Below are positions 13,731 through 20,384 of a stretch of 20,384 nt of DNA, piece by piece; the first letter of the stretch is position 1, and the number at the start of each line of letters is the position of its first letter. Under the pieces are notes generated by a model, which saw nothing but the letters and a program-made list of their open reading frames with translations, had not been told where the DNA came from and did not search any database. The position numbers were made by a program, and so were the translations under genes. The DNA lies in the NCBI GenBank assembly GCA_035513995.1, contig DATKBL010000100.1:1-20384 (forward strand), given 5' to 3'. Origin of the DNA: DASUTW01 sp035513995. Lineage in GTDB: Bacteria > Actinomycetota > UBA4738 > CALAEC01.

Positions 13731-16360
13731 CGCTCCTCCCCGTAGAAGACGCGCTCCATCGCCCGGCGGGCGCGGCGCGTGACCCTACGGTACTCCTCGA
13801 GGAAGGCCTGCCTCGGGTGCTCCTCGTAGCCGAGGAGGCGCGCCAGCCCCACCTGCGCCTCGGGCGTGGGGGGCACCGCCTCGGCCGACCGCCGCCCGTC
13901 CAGCTCGATCGCGTTCTTCACCTCGTTGAGGAAGACGTACGCCTCGCCGAGCGCCACCGCCACGCTGTCCTCCACGAGGCCCTCCGAGGCGAGCGCCTCG
14001 AGCGCCTCGAGCGTATGGCGACGCCGGACCGCCGGGTGGCTCCGCCCGTGCCGCATCTGGGCCAGCTCGACGGCGAAGGTCACGTCGGCCAGCCCTCCGT
14101 GCCCCAGCTTGAAGTGGAAGCGGGCCGCCTCGGGCGGGCGCACCCGCTCCCTCTCCATCCGGACCCGCATCCGGCGGATCTCGGCCACCCGGTCGAGCGG
14201 GAGGGCCTCCGGGTAGGCGAGGTCCTCGGCGTTCGACAGGAACCGCCGCGCCAGCCCCTCGTCCCCCGCCGCGCGGCGCGCCTTGAGCAGCGACTGGAAC
14301 TCCCACGTCAGCCCCCAGCGCTGCCAGTACTCGAGGTAGGAGGCCATCGAGCGGGCGAGCGGCCCGTTCCTCCCCTCGGGGCGGAGATCGGGGTCCGGCT
14401 CGTAGCCGGCGCCGCGGATCCCCTCGAGCACGGCCTCGGCGAAGCGCACGGCCTCGGCGAACGCGGCCTCGCCCTCCCCCTCGTAGACGAAGACCACGTC
14501 GAGGTCGGATCCGAAGTTCAGCTCCTCGCCGCCCAGCTTGCCCAGCGCGATCACCGCCAGCGGGACCCGGGGCTCGGCCGCCGCCACGGCCCCGGCCACC
14601 ACGTCGTCGGCGATCCGCGAGAGCGCGCGCCCCGACTCGGGGACCCGGAGATCCCCCGCGACGTAGGCCCCCGCCGCGGCGACGAGGCGCTCCCCGGGAG
14701 CCGCGTCGGGGGGGTCGCGGCCGTCCAGGAGCGCCACGGTCGCCGGGCGGGCCGCGAGCGCGTCGGCCGCCCAGCCCGAGGCGCCGACGACGAGGGCGAG
14801 CCGCCGGGCGATCCCGGGGTCGGAGGCCAGCAGATCGGCGCCGGCGGCGTCGAGCTGTTCGGCCACCCGGTCGAAGCGCACCAGCGCACGGTCGGGGTCG
14901 GGGGCGAGCGAGAGGGCCTGTGCGACCACGGGGAAGGACCCCTCCAGGACGCGGCCTCGGCGCGTCGCCGCGTCCATCAGCCGATCGAGGCGCTCGTAGG
15001 CGCCCGCGGGATCCCGGAACCCGAGGGCGACCAACAGCTCCTCGGTCGGGGCGCGCTCCTTCGCCAGGCGAGGGACCCGGGGGCCTGCGAACGCCTCCAT
15101 GAGCGGTCGGTAGAAGAGACGCTCGTGCAGGCCCCGGACGACGCTCGTGTGCCGCCCGTACTCGGCCCGAAGCTCGTCGGGGGAGCCCATCCCGAGCGAC
15201 CGGGCCAGGCGCCGGAGGGACGCCCGATCCTCGGGAAGCTCGTGGGTCTGGATGTCGCGCGCGATCTGGAGGCGGTGCTCGAGCGTCCGGAGGAACCGGT
15301 ACGAGCCGGCGAGCGCGTCGGCGTCCGCGTCGCCCACGTAGCCCTGCCCGGCCAGCGCCGCCAAGGCGGGGAGGGTCCCTGCCGGGCGGAGCCGCTCGTC
15401 CCGCCGCCCGTGCACGAGCTGGAGGAGCTGGACGGCGAACTCGACGTCGCGGATCCCCCCGCGCCCCCGCTTCACCTCGGTCTGCTCCTTGCCTCGGGCC
15501 CGCACGTGCTCCTCGATGCGGGCCTTCATCGCGCGGATCTCCTCGATCGCTTCGGGGTCGAGGTGGTCCGGGTAGACGACCGGCGCGAGCTCCGCGAGCA
15601 GGCGCGCCCCGAGCTCGAGGTCGCCGGCGACAGGGCGGGCCTTCAGCAGGGCCTGCTTCTCCCAGGTGGCGGCGTGCCGCGCGTAGTACTCGACGGTCGA
15701 GGCGAACGAGCGCGACAGCGGGCCCGCGCGCCCCTCGGGGCGGAGCCCGGCGTCGACGCGGAGCGCCACGCCGTCGCGGGTGGGCTCGGACAGCACGGCC
15801 ACGAGCCTCGCCGCCGACCGGGCCGCCTCCTCGGGCGGGCCCGTCTCGTGGACGAAGATCACGTCGACGTCCGAGGCGTAGTTCAGCTCCTCGCCCCCCA
15901 GCTTCCCCATCCCGAGAACGGCGAGCGCGCCAGCCCCGGCCGACTCGGATCCGATCACCAGGCAGGCCTCCGCGACCGCCGTGACCTCCCCGACGACCTC
16001 CTCGAAGGACGCGCCGGAGAGGTCGCGCGTGGCCACCCGCAGGAGGGCGCGCCTCCGGAATCGCCGGAGGCCCGCCTCCGGGCCCAGGCGATCCACGTCG
16101 CCGCGGGCCTCGGCGAGGAGAGCCTCGCCCGAGCGGGGGGTGAGGTCCGAGACCAGCCCCGCCTCCCCCGGGTAGGCGACCAGGAAGTCCGCGGCGGAGC
16201 TCGAGAACCCCAGCAGGCGGATCGCGGCCTGGGCCGCGCCCGGCTCCTCGAGCGCCTCCCTCACGCGCGGATCCTCGCCCACGCGGGAGAGCGCGACCCT
16301 GGCCATCTCGGGATCGGGGGCGGCCGCCAGGGCCCGGCCGAGGGCCTCGGGCGAGCGCAC
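13727..16360 (-). CDS. glnE: Bifunctional glutamine synthetase adenylyltransferase / adenylyl-removing enzyme
   Basis: The protein has 877 residues, somewhat shorter than the ~950-1000 of well-known homologues. It attaches AMP to, and removes it from, a tyrosine of GlnA. Both nucleotidyltransferase domains are visible: GMGKLGGEELNYASDVDVIF at ~150-169 (deadenylylase half) and ALGKLGGEELNFGSDLDVVF at ~602-622 (adenylylase half), each with the Ser-Asp-x-Asp metal motif. Each is followed by its R-PEGR-GPL-RS segment and a helical domain (KRGRGGIRDVEFAVQLLQLVHG; KLGHGGLADVTFAVELAQMRHG). The GTG at 16360 shares one base with the glnA2 stop, so translation is probably coupled; there is no ribosome site. 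The short N-terminus accounts for the reduced length. The order glnA1, glnE, glnA2 matches mycobacteria. Confidence 0.95.
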   Translation of the reverse strand: MRSPEALGRALAAAPDPEMARVALSRVGEDPRVREALEEPGAAQAAIRLLGFSSSAADFLVAYPGEAGLVSDLTPRSGEALLAEARGDVDRLGPEAGLRRFRRRALLRVATRDLSGASFEEVVGEVTAVAEACLVIGSESAGAGALAVLGMGKLGGEELNYASDVDVIFVHETGPPEEAARSAARLVAVLSEPTRDGVALRVDAGLRPEGRAGPLSRSFASTVEYYARHAATWEKQALLKARPVAGDLELGARLLAELAPVVYPDHLDPEAIEEIRAMKARIEEHVRARGKEQTEVKRGRGGIRDVEFAVQLLQLVHGRRDERLRPAGTLPALAALAGQGYVGDADADALAGSYRFLRTLEHRLQIARDIQTHELPEDRASLRRLARSLGMGSPDELRAEYGRHTSVVRGLHERLFYRPLMEAFAGPRVPRLAKERAPTEELLVALGFRDPAGAYERLDRLMDAATRRGRVLEGSFPVVAQALSLAPDPDRALVRFDRVAEQLDAAGADLLASDPGIARRLALVVGASGWAADALAARPATVALLDGRDPPDAAPGERLVAAAGAYVAGDLRVPESGRALSRIADDVVAGAVAAAEPRVPLAVIALGKLGGEELNFGSDLDVVFVYEGEGEAAFAEAVRFAEAVLEGIRGAGYEPDPDLRPEGRNGPLARSMASYLEYWQRWGLTWEFQSLLKARRAAGDEGLARRFLSNAEDLAYPEALPLDRVAEIRRMRVRMERERVRPPEAARFHFKLGHGGLADVTFAVELAQMRHGRSHPAVRRRHTLEALEALASEGLVEDSVAVALGEAYVFLNEVKNAIELDGRRSAEAVPPTPEAQVGLARLLGYEEHPRQAFLEEYRRVTRRARRAMERVFYGEER

Positions 16361-17670
16361 TAGAGGAGGGGGAAGTAGCGCTCGATCTCGAACGGGGTGA
16401 CGTAGGTGCGGTACTCCTCCCACTCCTCGCGCTTGTTGCGGATCAGCCACTCGAAGAGGCGCTCGCCCAGCGCCTCGGCCAGCACGTCGGAGCGCTCCAT
16501 CTCGGCGATCGCGTCGTGGAGGTTGTCGGGGAGCGAGCGGATGCCCAGCGCCCGGCGCTCGTCGTCGGACAGGGCGGCCAGGTCGTCGTGGACCTCGGGC
16601 GGGGCGTCGAGACCCCGGTCCACCCCGTCCATCCCGGCGGCCAGCACCGCGGCGAACGCGAGATACGGGTTGCACGCGGGGTCGGCCCCCCGGTATTCGA
16701 TCCGGCACGCCGCCTCGTCGTCGGGACGATCGGCCGGCACCCGTACCAGCGCCGACCGGTTCCGCCGAGCCCAGGACACGTGGATCGGCGCCTCGAAGCC
16801 GGGGACGAGGCGCTTATACGAGTTCACCCACTGGTTCGTGACCGCGGTCAGGGCCGGGGCGTGCTCGAGGAGGCCGGCCACGAACGCCCTGCCGACCTTG
16901 GAGAGCCTCGCCTCGTCGGTCGCGTCGAAGAACGCGTTGCGGTCGCCCTCCAGCAGGCGGTAGTGCACGTGCATCCCCGACCCCTGGATCCCCGGGGCGG
17001 GCTTCGGCATGAACGACGCGTGGAGCCCGAGCTCCTGGGCCACCTCCTTGACCAGCAGGCGGAGCGTGATGAGGTCGTCGGCGACGCGCAGGGCGTCGGC
17101 CGGCGCCAAGTCGATCTCCTGCTGGCTGGGCGCGTCCTCGTGGTGGAGCATCCGGATCTCGATGCCCAGCGTCTCGAGCACCGGGACGGCCCGGCGGCGG
17201 AACTCCTCCGCGGCGTCGCTGGCCGTCATGTCGAAGTAGGCGCCGTGGTCGAGCGGCTGGAACCGCTCCGCCGACCCCGACAGGAAGAACTCGACCTCGG
17301 GCTCCGCCAGGAACGACCGCCCGTCGAGGCGCTCGAGGTTCCGACGCAGGACGTGCCGCGGATCTCCCTCGAAGGGCGCGCCGTCCGGGTAGGTGATGTC
17401 GCACAGCATCCTCGCGGTGGGCTCCTCCCTGGGGACCGGCAGGATCCGGAAGGTCGAGGCGTCGGGCCGCGCCAGCACGTCGGCCTCCTCGACGCGCGCG
17501 AAGCCCTCGATCGCCGAGCCGTCGAAGCCGATGCCCTCCCCGAACGCCTTGCCGAGCTCCTCGACGGGGATGGCGAAGGACTTCAGGAAGCCGAGGACGT
17601 CCGTGAACCAGAGCCGGACGAAGCGGATGCCCCGCTCCTCGACCTCCGCGAGAACCTGCTCTCTCTCCAC
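16360..17670 (-). CDS. glnA2: Glutamine synthetase type I paralogue in the GlnA2 position
   Basis: The protein has 436 residues. Length and sequence fit the short GSI group without the adenylylation loop: no NLYDLPPEE motif is present. Most active-site residues are kept: EPEVEFF, HHEDAPSQQEIDL, GSGMHVH, NSYKRLVPGFEAP, ARRNRSALVRVP and CRIEYRGADPACNPYL. One change is GFDGSA (Asp50-Gly-Ser-Ala53) where most enzymes have GFDGSS; Ser53 helps form the ammonium pocket in the Salmonella enzyme. I place the start at GTG 17670 because TACGAT lies exactly 7 nt before it; an ATG at 17679 falls inside that box. It shares an operon with glnE and diverges from the third glnA. Substrate could be ammonium or another amine. 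Confidence 0.88.
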   Translation of the reverse strand: MEREQVLAEVEERGIRFVRLWFTDVLGFLKSFAIPVEELGKAFGEGIGFDGSAIEGFARVEEADVLARPDASTFRILPVPREEPTARMLCDITYPDGAPFEGDPRHVLRRNLERLDGRSFLAEPEVEFFLSGSAERFQPLDHGAYFDMTASDAAEEFRRRAVPVLETLGIEIRMLHHEDAPSQQEIDLAPADALRVADDLITLRLLVKEVAQELGLHASFMPKPAPGIQGSGMHVHYRLLEGDRNAFFDATDEARLSKVGRAFVAGLLEHAPALTAVTNQWVNSYKRLVPGFEAPIHVSWARRNRSALVRVPADRPDDEAACRIEYRGADPACNPYLAFAAVLAAGMDGVDRGLDAPPEVHDDLAALSDDERRALGIRSLPDNLHDAIAEMERSDVLAEALGERLFEWLIRNKREEWEEYRTYVTPFEIERYFPLL

Positions 17671-17677
17671 GAGGGTC

Positions 17678-17683
17678 ATCGTA
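17678..17683 (-). promoter_or_regulatory. Leaderless -10 box of glnA2
   Basis: TACGAT on the minus strand (17683 to 17678) ends 7 nt before the GTG at 17670. No ribosome site is seen for either this GTG or the ATG at 17679. Confidence 0.45.
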
Positions 17684-17711
17684 AACCGGGCCGGGGCGCG
17701 GGAGCGCTGAT

Positions 17712-17727
17712 GTAACTCCCCCGTAAC
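17712..17727. promoter_or_regulatory. GlnR-like half box between divergent glnA2 and glnA3
   Basis: GTAAC (17712-17716), six bases, GTAAC (17723-17727) is an exact 11-bp direct repeat; on the minus strand it reads GTTAC-n6-GTTAC. This equals one a-site/b-site pair of the GlnR box. It lies about 35-50 bp upstream of the glnA3 start and 42-57 bp upstream of the glnA2 start, so one bound dimer could activate both leaderless promoters. No convincing second pair follows at the 11-bp period on either side. Confidence 0.55.
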
Positions 17728-17748
17728 CACAGGCCGGTGCCGACCCCG

Positions 17749-17754
17749 TACCCT
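17749..17754 (+). promoter_or_regulatory. Leaderless -10 box of the third glnA
   Basis: TACCCT at 17749-17754 is followed by exactly 7 nt and the ATG at 17762. There is no ribosome site in the spacer. Confidence 0.45.
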
Positions 17755-17761
17755 TGGCCGC

Positions 17762-19090
17762 ATGGCGCTGACCAAGGAAGCGGAGTTCGTCCTGCGCACG
17801 GTCGAGGAGCGCGGGATCAGGTTCATCCATCTGTGGTTCACCGACGTCCTCGGCTTCCTGAAGTCGTTCGCGATCACCCCGGCCGAGCTGGAGACCGCCT
17901 TCACCGAGGGGATGGGGTTCGACGGCTCCTCGATCGAGGGGTACTCGCGGATCCAGGAGTCGGACATGGTCGCGCTCCCCGACCCCACCACGTTCCAGGT
18001 GATCCCGTGGAGGTCCGAGGAGGGCGTGGCCCGGATGTTCTGCGACATCGTGAACCCCGACGGCACGCCGTTCGACGGCGACCCCCGCTGGGTCCTGAAG
18101 CGCCAGCTTCGGCGCGCCTCCGACCTGGGCTTCACCTTCTACGTCGGCCCGGAGCTCGAGTACTTCTACTTCCGCGACAGCGAGAGCACCGAGTTCCTCG
18201 ACCGGGGCGGCTACTTCGACCTCACCCCGCTCGACGTCGCCACCGATTACCGGAAGCGGACCGTGGGCTATCTCGAGGCGATGGGCATCCCCGTGGAGTA
18301 CGTCCACCACGAGGTCGCGCCGAGCCAGCACGAGATCGACCTGCGCTACACCGACGCGCTCACCATGGCCGACAGCATCATGCTGTTCAGGTTGATCGTG
18401 CGCGAGGTTGCCGCCGAGCACGGCGTGTACGCCACGTTCATGCCGCAGCCCATCGAGGGGGTGCAGGGCTCGGGCATGCACTGCCACATGTCGCTGTTCC
18501 GCGGCGAGCAGAACGCCTTCGCCGACCAGTCCGACCCGTGCGGCCTGTCCACCGTGGCCCGCCAGTTCATGGCCGGCATCCTCACCCACGCACGCGAGCT
18601 CACCGCCATCACCAACCAGACGGTGAACAGCTACAAGCGGCTCGTCTCGGGCAACGAGGCACCTGTCACGATCACCTGGGCCCGCACGAACTGGGCGGCG
18701 CTGCTTCGGGTGCCGACGATCAAGAAGGGTAAGGACGAGTCGACCCGGATCGAACTACGCTCACCCGATCCAGCCTGCAACCCCTACCTGGCCTTCGCGG
18801 TGATGCTCGCCGCCGGCCTCAGGGGGATCGAGCAGGGCTACGAGCTCATGCCCGAGGCGTCGGGGAACTTGCTCGAGGCCTCCCCCTACGACCTGCGCCG
18901 CCAGGGAATCGAGTTGCTGCCGCTCTCCCTTGACGAGGCCCTGCTCGAGATGGAGCGCTCCGAGCTGGTCGCAGAGACCCTGGGTGACCACCTGTTCGAG
19001 TGGTTCCTGCGCAACAAGCGGCGCGAGTGGGCGGAGTACAAGTCACAGGTCACCCCGTTCGAGCTGCGGACCTACCTCCCCAACATCTGA
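17762..19090 (+). CDS. Third glutamine synthetase-like protein (GlnA2-like, altered active site)
   Basis: The protein has 442 residues. Its ends (EFVLRTVEERGIRFIHLWFTDVLG and ELRTYLPNI) resemble mycobacterial GlnA2 more than the neighbour at 16360 does. Conserved parts include GFDGSSIEGY, GPELEYFYF, HHEVAPSQHEIDL, GVQGSGMHCHMSLF, NSYKRLVSGNEAP and RIELRSPDPACNPYL. The motif normally read ARxNRSALxRVP is here ARTNWAALLRVP: Trp311 stands where Salmonella Arg339, an active-site arginine near the phosphoryl-transfer site, is expected. The preceding PGYEAP is SGNEAP. No adenylylation tyrosine motif is present. The stop overlaps the start of a GlnR-like regulator (TGATG). It may be an amine ligase of altered specificity or a regulatory pseudoenzyme; the family is certain, the activity is not. 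Confidence 0.85.
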   Translation: MALTKEAEFVLRTVEERGIRFIHLWFTDVLGFLKSFAITPAELETAFTEGMGFDGSSIEGYSRIQESDMVALPDPTTFQVIPWRSEEGVARMFCDIVNPDGTPFDGDPRWVLKRQLRRASDLGFTFYVGPELEYFYFRDSESTEFLDRGGYFDLTPLDVATDYRKRTVGYLEAMGIPVEYVHHEVAPSQHEIDLRYTDALTMADSIMLFRLIVREVAAEHGVYATFMPQPIEGVQGSGMHCHMSLFRGEQNAFADQSDPCGLSTVARQFMAGILTHARELTAITNQTVNSYKRLVSGNEAPVTITWARTNWAALLRVPTIKKGKDESTRIELRSPDPACNPYLAFAVMLAAGLRGIEQGYELMPEASGNLLEASPYDLRRQGIELLPLSLDEALLEMERSELVAETLGDHLFEWFLRNKRREWAEYKSQVTPFELRTYLPNI

Positions 19091-19782
19091 TGCGATCACT
19101 CGACCACCTCGCCGTCTTCCCCGACCCGCCTCCGCCGGAGCTCGCGCAGGCCCTCGACCTCGCCGGATACGGCTGGAAGGCGATAGCCAGCGAGAGCGAG
19201 ATCAACTCCCACGAACCCGACGACGGCTGGGCCGGAGTCATCGTGGTGGCTGGAGACGGCGAACCAGCCGACGCGTTGGCGCTGTGCCGGGTGCTGCGCA
19301 AGCGGGAGGTGCCCATCGCGCCGCTGCTGCTGCTCGTGCGCGGCAACCAGCTCGACCTGCTCGAACTGCGCGACGAGCTGTTCGACGACTTCTGCCTGTA
19401 CCCCTTCCAGCCCAAAGAGCTCGAGTCGCGGCTGCGGCACATGTTCTGGCGTTCGGGCCGGGGCAGCCGGCCCGAGCTGATGGAGTACGGCCCCCTGGTG
19501 CTCAACGTCGAGACCTACCAGGCCGCCGTCGACGGGCGCGCTCTCGATCTCACATACATGGAGTACGAGCTGCTGAAGTTCCTGGTCTCGAACCCGGGGC
19601 GGGTCTTCACCCGCGAGATCCTCCTCAACCGGGTGTGGGGCTACGAGTACTACGGCGGAGCACGCACCGTCGACGTCCACGTGCGACGCCTGTGGGCCAA
19701 GTTGGGTGAGGAGCACGGCAACCTCATCCAGACGGTTCGCTCGGTCGGGTACCGGTTCGGTCAGTCCCGCTGGTCGCTCTGA
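19090..19782 (+). CDS. GlnR-like OmpR-family regulator with degenerate receiver
   Basis: The protein has 230 residues. Its ATG overlaps the glutamine synthetase stop (TGATG). Residues 1-~120 keep the receiver-like pattern of strands (GVIVVAG, APLLLLVRG, DDFCLYPFQPKELESRL), but the phospho-acceptor position appears to be Gly55 with an Asp next to it, and no N-terminal acidic pair is present. Residues ~132-224 are an OmpR/PhoB winged helix (ALDLTYMEYELLKFLVSNPGRVFTREIL; WGYEYYGGARTVDVHVRRLWAKLGEEHGNLIQTVRSVGYR), clearly related to the regulator at 8614. Phosphorylation-independent DNA binding is likely. Coupling to a glutamine synthetase gene suggests a nitrogen role. The recognition helix is nearly the same as in the first regulator, so both may bind similar sites. 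Confidence 0.82.
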   Translation: MRSLDHLAVFPDPPPPELAQALDLAGYGWKAIASESEINSHEPDDGWAGVIVVAGDGEPADALALCRVLRKREVPIAPLLLLVRGNQLDLLELRDELFDDFCLYPFQPKELESRLRHMFWRSGRGSRPELMEYGPLVLNVETYQAAVDGRALDLTYMEYELLKFLVSNPGRVFTREILLNRVWGYEYYGGARTVDVHVRRLWAKLGEEHGNLIQTVRSVGYRFGQSRWSL

Positions 19783-19792
19783 TATCGAAGCC

Positions 19793-19828
19793 GGCGGCCG
19801 CCCGATCAGCGGCGAAGGTCAGGCCGCC
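19793..19828. terminator. Possible hairpin between convergent genes
   Basis: GGCGGCC (19793-19799) and GGCCGCC (19822-19828) can pair as a 7-bp stem with a 22-nt loop between the regulator stop and the LLM gene end. The loop is long and no T-tract follows, so this is a weak candidate. Confidence 0.2.
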
Positions 19829-20384
19829 AGGTCCGCCATCAGCTCGACGGCTTCGTCCTGGTCGGTGGCCACTACGAGCCCGGTGATGCCGCTCGAAGCC
19901 CACGCCTCGTAACGGCGCGCGATGCGCTCGGGCGTGCCGATGAGGCTGGCCTCGTCGACGTACTCGTCCGGGATGGCCGCCGCGGCCTCGTCCTTGCGGC
20001 CGGCGAGGAACAGCTCCTGCACCCGCGCCGCGACCTCGGGATAGCCCCGCGCCACCATGTGCTCGTTGTGGAAGTTGAGGTCGCGGTGGCCCATACCCCC
20101 GGCGTACAGCGCGATCTGGGGCTTCTGGCGCGCCAGCGCCGAACCGACGTCGTCGGTGATGAGCACCGGGGCCCGACCGAAGATCTCGAGGTCCTCCCAC
20201 CGGCGTCCGCCCCGGCGCAGGCCTTCTTCGATCCACGGCCGGAACTGGTTCATCCGCCCCGGCACGAAGTGCATCGGCAACCACCCGTCGCACAGCTCGG
20301 CGGTGAGCTTCACGGTCGCCTCGCGGCCGCTGCCCATCCAGATGGGCAGGCGCGGGTTCATGTGCAGGATGGACACGAGCGGCT
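19819..20384 (-). CDS. LLM-class (luciferase-like) flavin/F420-dependent oxidoreductase (partial)
   Basis: Only the C-terminal ~188 residues are present; the gene starts beyond the right edge. The segment PRLPIWMGSGREATVKLTAELCDGWLPM is the hallmark of the bacterial luciferase-like TIM-barrel family near its cofactor-phosphate site. The C-terminal IGTPERIARRYEAWASSGITGLVV is also typical. In actinobacteria most such proteins use F420 and fewer use FMN; this part does not decide between them. An apparent GTG start at 20376 is internal and should not be used. It converges on the GlnR-like regulator with a 36-bp gap. Confidence 0.88.
   Translation of the reverse strand, partial: PLVSILHMNPRLPIWMGSGREATVKLTAELCDGWLPMHFVPGRMNQFRPWIEEGLRRGGRRWEDLEIFGRAPVLITDDVGSALARQKPQIALYAGGMGHRDLNFHNEHMVARGYPEVAARVQELFLAGRKDEAAAAIPDEYVDEASLIGTPERIARRYEAWASSGITGLVVATDQDEAVELMADLAA

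Noticed and set aside
13817..16363. 848-codon open frame on the plus strand opposite glnE
   Set aside because: It mirrors glnE, whose two nucleotidyltransferase domains are unmistakable. The antisense product is low-complexity and rich in Arg, Gly, His and Glu, as expected of an antisense frame in very GC-rich DNA.
19793..19802. Short GC palindrome GGCGGCCGCC as an operator
   Set aside because: A 10-bp all-GC palindrome is likely by chance in DNA of this composition, and it lies between convergent genes where no promoter is expected.
18300..20384. Possible base-composition change hinting at transfer of the right end
   Set aside because: Leucine and arginine codon use looked slightly different by eye but was mixed within each gene; no mobile element, repeat or att-like site supports it. 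A codon-usage calculation would be needed.

Overview
The window is very GC-rich, gene-dense, bacterial chromosomal DNA, most likely from a high-GC, poorly characterised lineage of Actinomycetota. The reasons are a glutamine synthetase / GlnE / second glutamine synthetase gene order like that of mycobacteria, a GlnR-type orphan regulator, an LmeA-like (DUF2993) lipid-binding protein, F420-type flavin-fold oxidoreductases, and repeated leaderless promoters in which a TANNNT -10 box sits 6 or 7 nt before a GTG or ATG start. I cannot place it below phylum. No rRNA, tRNA, CRISPR array, insertion sequence or phage gene was seen, and no gap between genes exceeds about 165 bp.

Layout from left to right. 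Bases 1-392 (minus) hold the N-terminus of a secreted coiled-coil cell-wall protein that runs off the left edge. Bases 554-2497 (plus) hold a tightly packed four-gene envelope operon: a LiaF-like protein, a PspC protein, a second LiaF-like protein and a short membrane protein. It ends at a perfect 8-bp hairpin shared with the convergent sat gene. Bases 2504-4463 hold the divergent pair sat / cysH (ATP sulfurylase and an iron-sulfur APS reductase). Bases 4426-8561 (minus) hold six close genes that look like one operon: alpha/beta hydrolase, ECF-like sigma factor, Ogt alkyltransferase, PPOX-type oxidoreductase, DUF2993 protein, AI-2E-type membrane protein. Bases 8614-11269 (plus) hold a GlnR-type regulator and a CopC-CopD fusion protein, which converges on a secreted cupredoxin at 11279-11656.

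The right half, 11711-19782, is a nitrogen-assimilation island: glnA1 (adenylylatable type), a lipoprotein, glnE, a second glutamine synthetase, and a third, divergent glutamine synthetase overlapping a second GlnR-like regulator. A four-part GlnR-type box with exact 11-bp spacing lies before glnA1. A two-part version (GTAAC-N6-GTAAC) sits midway between the divergent glnA2 and glnA3. With the GlnR homologue at 8614, the window thus holds a regulator, candidate binding sites, three glutamine synthetases and the adenylyltransferase.

The most unusual point is the third glutamine synthetase. By eye it has Trp in place of the active-site Arg339 (Salmonella numbering), and it is translationally coupled to a GlnR-like protein whose receiver domain lacks the usual aspartate. 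This could be a glutamine-synthetase-derived sensor or modified-specificity enzyme paired with its own regulator. That is inference; the substitution and the gene overlap are direct observations. The window ends in a truncated luciferase-like (LLM) oxidoreductase on the minus strand.
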